From: Bacteroidaceae bacterium
GTDB lineage: Bacteria > Bacteroidota > Bacteroidia > Bacteroidales > Bacteroidaceae
Assembly: GCA_017615835.1 (NCBI GenBank)
Contig: JAFZZI010000010.1
Span: 1-45,574, forward strand
DNA length: 45,574 nucleotides
Reading direction: 5' to 3'
This document shows, one piece after another, positions 8,486 to 16,712 of this stretch (positions are counted from its first letter, which is position 1; each line of letters opens with the position of its first letter). The translations under genes and the position numbers were made by a program. The notes under the pieces are model-generated. The model did no database searches, was not told the origin of the DNA, and saw only the letters and a program-made list of their open reading frames with translations.

Positions 8486-10369
8486 TCAGCCGAGTTCCCG
8501 AAGCCATTCTTCCGAGCTTACATCGCTCGGCATCTGCCAGCCGCCCCGCGGTGAGAGCGAGACAGGTCCGGTACATGGACCGTCTGGCATGCAGGAGCGT
8601 TTGAACTGGTTGCTGAAAAATCTTTTTATGAATATTTTGAGCCACTTGACTATTTCGGCATCAACATATTTGTCTGCGAAGGCTTTCCCGGCCAGCATCC
8701 TGATTTTTTCTGCATTGAAACCGTTTACGGCAAAATTGTACAGGAAGAAGTCGTGTAGTTCGTAAGGACCGATAATATCTTCTGTTTTCTGGGTGATGCT
8801 GTCTTTGTCGTCTGATGGCAGCAATTCGGGCGTAATAGGGGTTTCAGTCACGTCGAGAAGATTGGTTTTTGCTGCTGCAAATCTCTCTGTACCGGCTGCT
8901 TCCCTAATTATCCCGGCAATGAGAGTTTTGGGTACGCCGGCATTCACACCGTACATTGACATGTGGTCTCCGTTGTATGTGCACCAGCCAAGAGCAAGTT
9001 CCGAGAGATCGCCGGTCCCGACAACCATTGCTCCCAGTTTGTTCCCGAGATCCATAAGAATCTGAGTCCGCTCGCGAGCCTGGGCATTCTCGTACGCAGA
9101 GTCATGCACGCTGAGGTCGTGGCCTATGTCTTTGAGGTGTTGGAGACAGGCATCCTTAATGCTTATCTCTCGCCAGTCGATTCCCAACGCCTTCATCATT
9201 TCGACGGCGTTTGTGTAGGTGCGTCCGGTAGTGCCGAAGCCCGGCATAGTCACTCCGATGATGTTGCTCCGGTCTGAGCCCATGCTGTCGAAGGCATTGA
9301 CGCATACAAGCAGAGCCAGGGTTGAATCTAGTCCGCCGGAGACTCCCAGAATCACTTTGCCTGTTCCGATATGTCTCAGACGTGCTATGAGAGCCTCGGT
9401 CTGAATACGGAAAGTGTCTGCGAAGACTGTGGGGCACTGGTGGAACGGCGCGGGCGAAACTGTACGCAGAAGTGTTCCGTTGCTCTTGCCGGGAATGCTT
9501 GCGTGCACTTCGTCGAAGTGGAACGTGCGGGTGCGCGGATTTCTGAACGCCCTGTTTTTACGGCGGGCGTTTTCAAGCAGTTCGGTGTCTATGTCGGTAA
9601 GTGCCAAAGTGTCTGATTTGTGTGACGCTGCCAGGATGGCTCCGTTCTCTGCAATGACCGCATGCCCTGAGAAAAGGCAGTCAGTGGACGATTCTCCTTC
9701 GCCCGAGGATGCCAGGACAATGACGGAATTACAATCCAGAGAGCGTTGCGACAATACAGATTCCAGCTGTCTGGCGCGGCCAGGCAGTTCGTTGAAAGCT
9801 GCAGGACAGAGTATTACATTTGCCCCTGCCAGTGCCAGTGCCGAGGAGGCGGGAGTGGGTGACAGAAGATCATATCCGCTCTCAATTACGACAGAAGCTT
9901 CTCCACAACGGAAAACGATGGATCTGGAGACGGCAGTCTGCTGTCCGCATATCGTGACTGCGCCTGATGTCAGGGCATCGGAAGAGGCAAAATTGCCTGC
10001 TCCTGCAGGAAATCTGGCTGCCGTAATGCCGGCAATCTCTCCTTTACATATGGCAACGAATGCGCTGAAGAGCCTGCCGTCTGATTCCAGCGGCATCCCT
10101 ATGACAATGAAGGCATCAAGTGATGCGCTCCGGGTCAATATGTCTGAAAGAGCATCTTCTGTCTTGTCAAGCAGAGAGCGGCTGTTTGCCAGATCTCCGA
10201 CAGTACAGCCCGTCAGGGATAATTCGGGGAAGCAGATGATTCGGGCACCCTTGGAACAGGCATTCCCGGCTGCATCGAGAATACGTGATGAGTTTTCTGT
10301 CGGACAGGCAAGCTTTACATCGGGTACGCAGGCCGCCACCCTGATAAAGCCGAAATCATTCAGTTTCAT
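8486..10369 (-). CDS. nadE: NAD synthetase with degenerate glutaminase domain
   Basis: This 627-residue protein has the two-domain layout of glutamine-hydrolysing NAD synthetase: a nitrilase-like glutaminase (about 1-290) and an ATP-pyrophosphatase synthetase domain (about 315-600). The enzyme makes NAD from nicotinic acid adenine dinucleotide and ATP. The synthetase half looks intact, with SGGLDST at 344-350 and GTGDLSELALGW. In the glutaminase half only the Glu (E49 in FPEL) is kept. The nucleophile Cys of the usual ICEDLW motif aligns with G165 (ESGYDLLSP). The catalytic Lys of the usual PKxYLPNYxEFYE segment falls in AARFPAGAGNF and is absent. The enzyme may therefore need free ammonia or another glutaminase. 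The gene is divergent from the xylanase gene. Confidence 0.92.
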   Translation of the reverse strand: MKLNDFGFIRVAACVPDVKLACPTENSSRILDAAGNACSKGARIICFPELSLTGCTVGDLANSRSLLDKTEDALSDILTRSASLDAFIVIGMPLESDGRLFSAFVAICKGEIAGITAARFPAGAGNFASSDALTSGAVTICGQQTAVSRSIVFRCGEASVVIESGYDLLSPTPASSALALAGANVILCPAAFNELPGRARQLESVLSQRSLDCNSVIVLASSGEGESSTDCLFSGHAVIAENGAILAASHKSDTLALTDIDTELLENARRKNRAFRNPRTRTFHFDEVHASIPGKSNGTLLRTVSPAPFHQCPTVFADTFRIQTEALIARLRHIGTGKVILGVSGGLDSTLALLVCVNAFDSMGSDRSNIIGVTMPGFGTTGRTYTNAVEMMKALGIDWREISIKDACLQHLKDIGHDLSVHDSAYENAQARERTQILMDLGNKLGAMVVGTGDLSELALGWCTYNGDHMSMYGVNAGVPKTLIAGIIREAAGTERFAAAKTNLLDVTETPITPELLPSDDKDSITQKTEDIIGPYELHDFFLYNFAVNGFNAEKIRMLAGKAFADKYVDAEIVKWLKIFIKRFFSNQFKRSCMPDGPCTGPVSLSPRGGWQMPSDVSSEEWLRELG

Positions 10370-10404
10370 ACAGTTTTCACTTTTTTATTATCGTTACCGT
10401 TCCG

Positions 10405-10412
10405 CAAAGTTA
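10405..10412 (-). promoter_or_regulatory. Likely -7 box of nadE
   Basis: On the minus strand TAACTTTG matches TAnnTTTG and lies 35 bases before the nadE ATG. The upstream -33 region has only a partial TTTC. Confidence 0.45.
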
Positions 10413-10443
10413 CTCTCATTATCGAAACTCTCCTTTTTTTCTC

Positions 10444-10473
10444 TTGTTTTTATTTTTTTCTTGATTACCTTTG
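10444..10473 (+). promoter_or_regulatory. Promoter of the GH10 xylanase gene
   Basis: TTG at 10444-10446, a 19-base spacer and TACCTTTG at 10466-10473 fit the Bacteroidota -33/-7 consensus. About 62 bases of leader precede ATG 10536. Confidence 0.55.
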
Positions 10474-10535
10474 CTAATTATACTGCATTTGAGTGTAAAA
10501 TGTTTTAGGAAGTTTATCAACAATAATAACTGCTT

Positions 10536-13298
10536 ATGAGGAAACGTTTACCCGTATTTCTTTTTCTTGTCGCATGTGGATCATTGCTTGTCGGTGTACA
10601 GGCTCAGCTGTCGACCAATCCGTACAAGTTTCTGGGAAACATCACCACTACTTACAACATGGATACCGATGGCTTTATCTTTTCGGATCTGTGGAACCAG
10701 GTCACTCCTGAGAATGAGACTAAATGGTCTTCGATAGAGGGCAACAGGGGGTCGTTCAATTGGGGAGGTGCCGACAATGCATACAATTATGCCAAGCGGA
10801 AAGGCTTTCCGTTCAAATTCCACACTTTGATCTGGGGTAGCCAGTATCCGTCGTGGATGGACGGCCTGAACAAAAAGGACCAGTATGATGAGATTATCAG
10901 GTGGATGGATGCCATTAAGGATCATTATCCCGACCTGGAACTGATTGATGTCGTGAACGAAGCAGTTCCCGGACATGCTCCCGCACCTTACAGGGAGGCT
11001 CTGGGAGGTGACGGCGTGACAGGGTACGACTGGATAATCAAGGCATTCGAGCTGGCTTATGAGCGTTGGCCGAATGCAATCCTGATTTACAATGACTACA
11101 ACACGTTCCAGTGGCAAAGGTCCCAGTTTATACAGTTGGTTCAGACTCTCATCGATGCTGGCGCTCCCATTGATGCGTACGGCTGTCAGTCGCACGACCT
11201 GACCGACATGAACGTGAATGACTTCAAGAGTGCGATGAAGGAGATTCAGGATGCTCTCCAACTGCCGATGTACAGCACAGAGTATGATATCGGCACTGCC
11301 GATGACAATCTGCAGTTGCAACGCTATAAAGAGCAGATTCCGTATATGTGGGAGGCTGACTATTGCGCCGGCATAACGCTTTGGGGCTTTATCTACGGTA
11401 AGACCTGGGTCACAGACGGTAATTCAGGCATCATCAGAGACGGTGTGGACCGTCCGGCAATGACATGGCTTCGCGAATACATGGCTTCGGACAAAGCCAA
11501 GAATGCCAAGTTCAGGGACAACTTCCCACTGTCTGACGGCCATACAAAAGAGGCTTCTGTCTATGTCACTCCTTCGACTGTGAAGGCTCAGAAGGGTGAT
11601 ACAGTACATGTGAACGTCCGTGCCAGGATGAGGACCAAGACCATCGAAAAGATAGAGTTCTACGTGAACAACAAGCTGACAAAGACAATGACCGAGGCTC
11701 CCTATCTTGTCGATTACTATGCTCAGAGTGAGGGTACCGTTGCCTTCAAGGCTCTGGTTTACACTACAGACGGAAGCGTCTATACCAGGACTGCCCGCAC
11801 TACGGTCTATCCGCCACGCAAGCCTTACCGTGATACCGTAGCCGAGATTCCGGGCGTAATCCAGGCAGAGAACTTTGATACGGGAGCCGACGGCCTGGCA
11901 TTCCACGATTCCGACACCAACGATCAGGGAGGTACCGGATACCGTGCCGACAGGACTGGTGTCGATATAGTCAGAGGAAACGGCGGCTATGTACTGGGTT
12001 ACACTTCTGCCGGTGAATGGCTGGAATACACTGTCGATGTCAAGACACCAGGTGCCTATCTTTTCCGTGTCTGGGCTTCGGCAGGTGTGGCAAATTCAGG
12101 TTTCACACTGAGTCTCAACGATAATGGCGAACTTACTGAATTCGCAAGGATAAGCGTTCCACAGACAGGCAACAACAGCTGGGATGTATATAAGACCATT
12201 GACGGCAAGTGCAGTGTCGAGTTTACTGAAGGCCGTCATATTATCAGGTTGACCATTACCGGTTCTTCCTGCAATATTGACAGATTCGAGCTTATTCCGT
12301 TCGAGATTACCGACCGCGTGAAACTTGACCTCAGCATTGAACCTGATGTCATCTTCTCCGGCGACCAGGTGACGGTGAAGGCTGATGCAACTGTGCTGCC
12401 CGATACTGTACAGACAGACGGAGGAACGAAGATTGAAACTGTCAGCGTCAGCTATGTCGATTTCTATCTTGACGGTCAATCGATTGGCAGGAAGACTGCT
12501 CCTCCTTTCCAGGTCACGATCAGCAGCGTGAACGGCAGCGGACAACATGTGCTGAGTGCAGTTGCGACCGATTCAAAGCGTCGCGAGAGTGTTAAGTTCG
12601 ATAAGACGTTCAACGTAATCAAGTCCCGTACTCCTTACGGCAGGATTTCTTCGGCAACCGGTGTCCTTCAGTTCGAGAACTTTGACAGACAGGGTGAAGG
12701 ATTCTCGTTCCATGACTCGGATGATGTAGATGAGGGCTGTTACTGCTACAGGAATGACAATGAAGGTGTTGATGTGTTTGCAGGCGGATCCGGCTATTAC
12801 GTAGGCAGTACCGTTGCCGGTGAGTGGTTGGAATACATCTTCAATGTCAAGGCCTCTCAGGAGTACTTCATCAACTCATTTGTCTCATCAGCTGTTGAGA
12901 ACTCAAGTTTCAACATATCGCTGATTGACAACGGTGAAATGAAATCTTTAGCCGACGTGTCAGTTCCGAGGACTGAGGACGGACGTTTTGCCACCGTCAC
13001 CCAGGATATAGGATTCCTTGAAGAGGGAGACTATATCTTGAGGATAACCATAACCGGTGGCGGCTGCAATCTTGACAAAATGGAGTTCCGCAAAGGAACG
13101 ACGCCAGTTTCTGCCATACTTGAGCAGGCTGCCGTTACATATCAGGTCTATTCAATGACAGGCGTTTCCGTAGGTCAGTTTACCGCCTCGGATTCCGATT
13201 CCCTGACAGGAGAAGTATCTCGCGTTACCGGCCGTAAGGGTATATATCTCGTGAAGAACCTGGCTACCGGCAAAACTGAGCGCATTGTGGTAATGTGA
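10536..13298 (+). CDS. Secreted GH10 endo-1,4-beta-xylanase with two CBM6-like modules
   Basis: A signal peptide ends near VQAQ24. A GH10 catalytic domain follows at about 28-320: TPENETKW (57-64), acid/base E142 in DVVNEA, and a probable nucleophile E249 in STEYDI, where many GH10 enzymes have TELDI. LWGFIYGKTW at 282-291 is typical. Next come an Ig-like module (about 340-425), a CBM6-like module (about 436-588, starting GVIQAENFD), a second Ig-like module (about 595-695), a second CBM6-like module (about 708-853) and a C-terminal tail (about 865-920) like type IX secretion sorting domains (KGIYLVKNLATGK). It should cleave xylan outside the cell or at the surface. LVAC14 is a weak lipobox alternative. 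A strong terminator follows. Confidence 0.92.
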   Translation: MRKRLPVFLFLVACGSLLVGVQAQLSTNPYKFLGNITTTYNMDTDGFIFSDLWNQVTPENETKWSSIEGNRGSFNWGGADNAYNYAKRKGFPFKFHTLIWGSQYPSWMDGLNKKDQYDEIIRWMDAIKDHYPDLELIDVVNEAVPGHAPAPYREALGGDGVTGYDWIIKAFELAYERWPNAILIYNDYNTFQWQRSQFIQLVQTLIDAGAPIDAYGCQSHDLTDMNVNDFKSAMKEIQDALQLPMYSTEYDIGTADDNLQLQRYKEQIPYMWEADYCAGITLWGFIYGKTWVTDGNSGIIRDGVDRPAMTWLREYMASDKAKNAKFRDNFPLSDGHTKEASVYVTPSTVKAQKGDTVHVNVRARMRTKTIEKIEFYVNNKLTKTMTEAPYLVDYYAQSEGTVAFKALVYTTDGSVYTRTARTTVYPPRKPYRDTVAEIPGVIQAENFDTGADGLAFHDSDTNDQGGTGYRADRTGVDIVRGNGGYVLGYTSAGEWLEYTVDVKTPGAYLFRVWASAGVANSGFTLSLNDNGELTEFARISVPQTGNNSWDVYKTIDGKCSVEFTEGRHIIRLTITGSSCNIDRFELIPFEITDRVKLDLSIEPDVIFSGDQVTVKADATVLPDTVQTDGGTKIETVSVSYVDFYLDGQSIGRKTAPPFQVTISSVNGSGQHVLSAVATDSKRRESVKFDKTFNVIKSRTPYGRISSATGVLQFENFDRQGEGFSFHDSDDVDEGCYCYRNDNEGVDVFAGGSGYYVGSTVAGEWLEYIFNVKASQEYFINSFVSSAVENSSFNISLIDNGEMKSLADVSVPRTEDGRFATVTQDIGFLEEGDYILRITITGGGCNLDKMEFRKGTTPVSAILEQAAVTYQVYSMTGVSVGQFTASDSDSLTGEVSRVTGRKGIYLVKNLATGKTERIVVM

Positions 13299-13326
13299 CC
13301 ACAGACTTTGGCTCTGAATGACAGAT

Positions 13327-13368
13327 GGAGGCAACCGGATCAGTTATCTGCCGGTTGTCTCCGTTTTT
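13327..13368 (+). terminator. Intrinsic terminator after the xylanase gene
   Basis: A 12-bp stem (13327-13338 with 13351-13362, one G-T pair) and 12-base loop are followed by GTTTTTATT. It starts 28 bases after the xylanase stop. Confidence 0.8.
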
Positions 13369-13404
13369 ATTGTCAGTATGTCGTGATACTAAAATAATTA
13401 TGTG

Positions 13405-13412
13405 TACTTTTG
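13405..13412 (+). promoter_or_regulatory. Likely -7 box of the aminotransferase operon
   Basis: TACTTTTG matches TAnnTTTG and lies 19 bases before ATG 13432, just after the preceding terminator. Confidence 0.45.
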
Positions 13413-13431
13413 CATTAAACTGTAATATGCG

Positions 13432-14625
13432 ATGAAGATATCCGAAAGGGCTGAGATAATGCCCAGTTCTCCAATCCGTAAACTTTCAAAGATTGCACAG
13501 CAAATTGAGTCCGAAGGAGTAAAGGTGTTTCACCTGAATATTGGCCAGCCTGACCTGCCTTCCCCCCAGATTGGCCTGGATGCACTGAAATCGGTAGACC
13601 GCGAGGTCCTGGAGTATTCTCCCAGTCAGGGCTTCTTCAGCCTGAGAAAGAAGCTTTGCGATTATTACGCTCAGTATCAGATTAAATTCGATCCGGACGA
13701 TATCATTGTTACCTGCGGTGGCTCAGAAGCGGTGCTGTTTGCATTCATGACATGTCTTAACCCGGGTGACGAGATTATAGTTCCCGAGCCTGCATACGCC
13801 AACTACATGGCCTTCGCCGTATCTGCCGGAGCCGTCATCAAACCCATAGTCTCGACTATTGAGGATGGTTTCGCACTGCCGCCTGTCGATAAATTCGAAG
13901 AGCTGATAACTGATAAGACCAAGGGCATACTGATTTGCAATCCCAACAATCCTACCGGTTACCTGTACACCCGCAAAGAGATGCTGCAACTCAGGGATCT
14001 TGTCCGCAAGTATGACCTTTACCTCTTTTCCGATGAGGTTTACCGTGAGTTCATCTATACCGGTTCCCCCTATATTTCCGCATGTCACCTTGAGGGAATT
14101 GAGAACAACGTGATTCTTATCGATTCGGTCTCGAAGCGTTATTCGGAGTGCGGTATCAGAATAGGGGCCATAGCCACCAAGAATGAACAGGTGCGCAAGG
14201 CTGTGATGAAGTTCTGTCAGGCTCGTCTGAGTCCGCCTCTGATTGGACAGATTGTGGCAGAAGCTTCAATATCAGCACCTCGTGAATACATGACTAATAC
14301 ATACGAGGAGTTTATCACGCGGCGCAAGTATCTGATTGACGGACTGAACAAGATACCGGGAGTCTATTCACCGATTCCGATGGGGGCCTTCTATACCACT
14401 GCCCAGCTGCCGATAGATGACTGCGACAAGTTCTGCCAGTGGTGTCTTACAGATTTCCGTCGTGACGGCAAGACCATCATGATGGCACCTGGAACAGGTT
14501 TCTATTCCGATTCCGGCCTGGGCAAGAATCAGGTACGTCTGGCTTATGTCCTCAATGTGGACGATTTGAAGGAGGCGCTGTCATTATTGGCCGAGGCTCT
14601 GGAGGAATACAACTCCATCAAGTGA
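13432..14625 (+). CDS. Class I/II pyridoxal-phosphate aminotransferase (aspartate aminotransferase-like)
   Basis: This 397-residue fold-type I aminotransferase has the standard family length. The pyridoxal-phosphate Lys is K235 in DSVSKRYSECGIRIG. Other landmarks are NPNNPTG (170-176, with the Asn contacting the cofactor ring oxygen), SDEVY (200-204, Asp to pyridine nitrogen), and the N-terminal FHLNIGQPDLPSP. It transfers amino groups between an amino acid and a 2-oxoacid in the cytoplasm. Aspartate/2-oxoglutarate is the usual annotation, but related enzymes use aromatic amino acids or alanine. The GHL10 gene begins 7 bases after its stop, so the two share a transcript, with no obvious functional link. 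Confidence 0.9.
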   Translation: MKISERAEIMPSSPIRKLSKIAQQIESEGVKVFHLNIGQPDLPSPQIGLDALKSVDREVLEYSPSQGFFSLRKKLCDYYAQYQIKFDPDDIIVTCGGSEAVLFAFMTCLNPGDEIIVPEPAYANYMAFAVSAGAVIKPIVSTIEDGFALPPVDKFEELITDKTKGILICNPNNPTGYLYTRKEMLQLRDLVRKYDLYLFSDEVYREFIYTGSPYISACHLEGIENNVILIDSVSKRYSECGIRIGAIATKNEQVRKAVMKFCQARLSPPLIGQIVAEASISAPREYMTNTYEEFITRRKYLIDGLNKIPGVYSPIPMGAFYTTAQLPIDDCDKFCQWCLTDFRRDGKTIMMAPGTGFYSDSGLGKNQVRLAYVLNVDDLKEALSLLAEALEEYNSIK

Positions 14626-14632
14626 CCGCATC

Positions 14633-16135
14633 ATGCCGTCAAAACTGAAAAGGTTTATCCTGATATTGCCGCTACTGGCAATGTTTCTGGAGACTCCATG
14701 CGTGAATCCCAAGAGAGAATTTCGCGGAGCATGGATTCAGGCTGTCAACCATCAGTTTGAGGGCATTCCCGCAGCCAAGCTGAAAAAGACGCTGTCAGAC
14801 CAGCTCGACAGCCTTGCCGCTTGCGGCATCAACGCAATATTGTTTCAGGTTCGTGTCGAGGGTGATGCCTTGTACAAGTCTGATCTGGAGCCATGGAGTG
14901 CTTACCTTACAGGACGGCAGGGACAGGCTCCGGATGAGGATTGGGACCCTTTGCGTTTCATGGTGGCCCAGTGTCACGACCGGGGTATGGAACTTCATGC
15001 CTGGATCAATCCTTTCCGTGCCAAGACTGCCTCTACTAAACGGCTTGACCCGAAACATCAGGCAACAATTCATCCTGAAAGGTTCGTAAAGTACGGAACT
15101 CTGACGCTGTTCAATCCTGCCCTTCAGGAGAACCGTGATTTCATCTGTTCAGTAGCTGCCGACATCGTAAGGCGCTATGATATTGACGGTTTCCACATTG
15201 ACGACTATTTCTATCCATATCCGGAAAGCGGACTCGTCTTCAATGACGATGCTGATTTCCGCAGGGATCCGCGTGGGTTCACCACAAAGGCCGACTGGCG
15301 AAGGGATAATGTCAACATTTTCATTGCCCAGCTCTATTCGACGATAAAGGAACTGAAACCGTGGGTGAAGTTCGGTATATCGCCGTTCGGGATATATCGC
15401 AATGCCTCAGCCGAATACCCTGAAGGCAGCGACACCAACGGTTTGGAAAACTTCAGCGGTCTTTATGCCGATGTGCTTCACTGGCTCGACATGGGATGGA
15501 TGGACTATTGCATACCCCAGGTTTACTGGAATGTGGGTACTAAGGTAGCAGACTATAATGTGCTGGTTGAATGGTGGGCCGACAATGCCCGCGGTTGTCC
15601 TATGTACATCGGGCAAGATGTTGAGAGAACTGTCAAGGGCAAGGATCCGCGCAACTCTTCAGCTCATCAGGAGGTGCTGAAAATGGACTTGCAGCGAAGC
15701 AGGCCCGAACTTATGGGCAGTTGCCAGTGGCCTGCCAAGTCGGTTGTCGACAATCCCGGCAACTACCGGACAATTCTGAAGAAACAGTATTATAACACTC
15801 CGGCACTGCAGCCGCTGTCACCCGGGATATCACAGCAGGAACCCGGAAAAGTCCGGAAGGTTCGTAAGTTGCTGACATCAGATGGTCCGGTGCTTTTCTG
15901 GACGCCCCCCTCTTCCAAGTCTGGAGATGCAGATGCCTGCAAATATGTTGTCTATTGTTTTGATGCCGGTGACAAAATTGATATTGATGATCCTTCACAT
16001 ATAGTTGCGATAACGGAACATACGTTTTATCTGTTGCCTGATGTCGGCAGAGATGTCCAGCAGTTCTACGTCATTACAGCTCTCTCGCGCGTTCAGGCAG
16101 AGTCCAAACCTGTCCGCATCAAGGTCAGGAACTGA
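14633..16135 (+). CDS. GHL10-family glycosyl hydrolase-like secreted protein (YngK/DUF187 type)
   Basis: This 500-residue protein starts with a basic n-region and a hydrophobic stretch (about 7-19), so it is exported. The sequence TPC23 near the end of that stretch is a poor lipobox. From about residue 28 it matches the GHL10 TIM-barrel family: EFRGAWIQAVNH at the start, ELHAWINPFRA around 120, and DGFHIDDYFYPYP around 186-198 with likely acidic active-site residues. The enzymes act on uncharacterised glycans, possibly of the cell wall. The last 100 residues look like a fibronectin-III-type module. It follows the aminotransferase gene at 7 bases. A repeat-rich gap with a terminator follows. 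Confidence 0.88.
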   Translation: MPSKLKRFILILPLLAMFLETPCVNPKREFRGAWIQAVNHQFEGIPAAKLKKTLSDQLDSLAACGINAILFQVRVEGDALYKSDLEPWSAYLTGRQGQAPDEDWDPLRFMVAQCHDRGMELHAWINPFRAKTASTKRLDPKHQATIHPERFVKYGTLTLFNPALQENRDFICSVAADIVRRYDIDGFHIDDYFYPYPESGLVFNDDADFRRDPRGFTTKADWRRDNVNIFIAQLYSTIKELKPWVKFGISPFGIYRNASAEYPEGSDTNGLENFSGLYADVLHWLDMGWMDYCIPQVYWNVGTKVADYNVLVEWWADNARGCPMYIGQDVERTVKGKDPRNSSAHQEVLKMDLQRSRPELMGSCQWPAKSVVDNPGNYRTILKKQYYNTPALQPLSPGISQQEPGKVRKVRKLLTSDGPVLFWTPPSSKSGDADACKYVVYCFDAGDKIDIDDPSHIVAITEHTFYLLPDVGRDVQQFYVITALSRVQAESKPVRIKVRN

Positions 16136-16282
16136 CTCAATACGCAGTAGGCTCTCTTTATGCTTGTCAGAATATTTCGTAAATGAGGCCCGCATTCGAA
16201 CAGCCTTTTCCATACTGAAAAGCTATCACGGGACGGTAGAGCTGACGCTGTTCCTCAGGCAGCCGGACATCCCGTTTGAAAA

Positions 16283-16381
16283 AGATATGGGTCTGAATGA
16301 AAAAACACCCATATCTAAACGAAAAGATACCCATATCTGAACTACAAAGATATATGGGTCTTTTTTTACTCAGATATGGGT
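16283..16381. repeat. Five copies of a 10-base AGATATGGGT motif in both orientations
   Basis: Copies lie at 16283-16292 (+), 16307-16316 (-), 16329-16338 (-), 16348-16359 (+, with two extra bases TA) and 16372-16381 (+). Copies 1/2 and 3/4 can form hairpins. Copy 3/4 is the stem of a terminator. Confidence 0.85.
16329..16367 (+). terminator. Intrinsic terminator, probably of the aminotransferase-GHL10 operon
   Basis: ACCCATATCT (16329-16338) pairs with AGATATATGGGT (16348-16359, two-base bulge), followed by CTTTTTTTA. It is 193 bases after the GHL10 stop. Confidence 0.6.
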
Positions 16382-16386
16382 CTTTC

Positions 16387-16410
16387 TATACGCGCGCGCG
16401 TACGCGCGCG
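16387..16410. repeat. Alternating pyrimidine-purine (CG)n tract
   Basis: Twenty-four bases alternate strictly between pyrimidine and purine (TATA followed by CG runs with a central TA). The inner 18 bases are a perfect palindrome. Such tracts are prone to Z-DNA or cruciform formation. Confidence 0.85.
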
Positions 16411-16552
16411 AACCTTATTATTATTGTTCGTTGCCAAAACCATAAATACATGAAATTACGGCGGTCATGTTGAACTGCACTCTTCTTCTGTAATTAGGTA
16501 TCAGACAATGAGCCCTCCCTGACGGTATGGACAAACTGTCAAATAAATTTGC

Positions 16553-16609
16553 GTACAAAGAGTACACAAAGTACACAAAGAGACTTCCCATATATGTACT
16601 TCTGTGTAC
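16553..16609. repeat. Short GTACACAAA iterations with inverted copies
   Basis: Three adjacent 9-mers, GTACAAAGA, GTACACAAA and GTACACAAA (16553-16579), are followed by inverted relatives around 16592-16599 and 16601-16609 (TCTGTGTAC). The arms can pair imperfectly. Function is unknown. Confidence 0.6.
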
Positions 16610-16699
16610 TTTCTGCAATTTGTAACCTACAGTTTGTTGTCTGTTTGAATTAACACAATTTAACATATGGGAGGGGTGGGTAAATAGCGACTTTCCTTA

Positions 16700-16707
16700 T
16701 ACATTTG
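16700..16707 (+). promoter_or_regulatory. Possible -7 box ahead of the sorting-domain fragment and variable gene
   Basis: TACATTTG matches TAnnTTTG. If used, transcription would begin almost at the ATG of the small ORF at 16713. No -33 element is evident. Confidence 0.35.
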
Positions 16708-16712
16708 CATAT

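Larger units (their letters stand above)
16136..16712 (+). other. 577-base gap without a recognisable gene, rich in small repeats
   Basis: No convincing coding sequence is seen. The stretch holds five copies of an AGATATGGGT motif (16283-16381) including an intrinsic terminator, a 24-base alternating pyrimidine-purine tract (16387-16410), and GTACACAAA-type short iterations (16553-16609). The right end, just before the orphan sorting-domain fragment, has a TACATTTG box. The first 120 bases show no homology that I recognise. Confidence 0.6.

Noticed and set aside
9414-10508. 364-residue rightward ORF opposite nadE
   Set aside because: No recognisable domain; nadE on the other strand is unambiguous over the same bases.
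16041-16340. 99-residue rightward ORF after the GHL10 gene
   Set aside because: Begins inside the GHL10 gene in another frame and ends in the repeat array; no family resemblance.
16283-16381. Possible CRISPR array
   Set aside because: The repeats are only 10 bases, mixed in orientation, with unequal short spacers and no cas genes.
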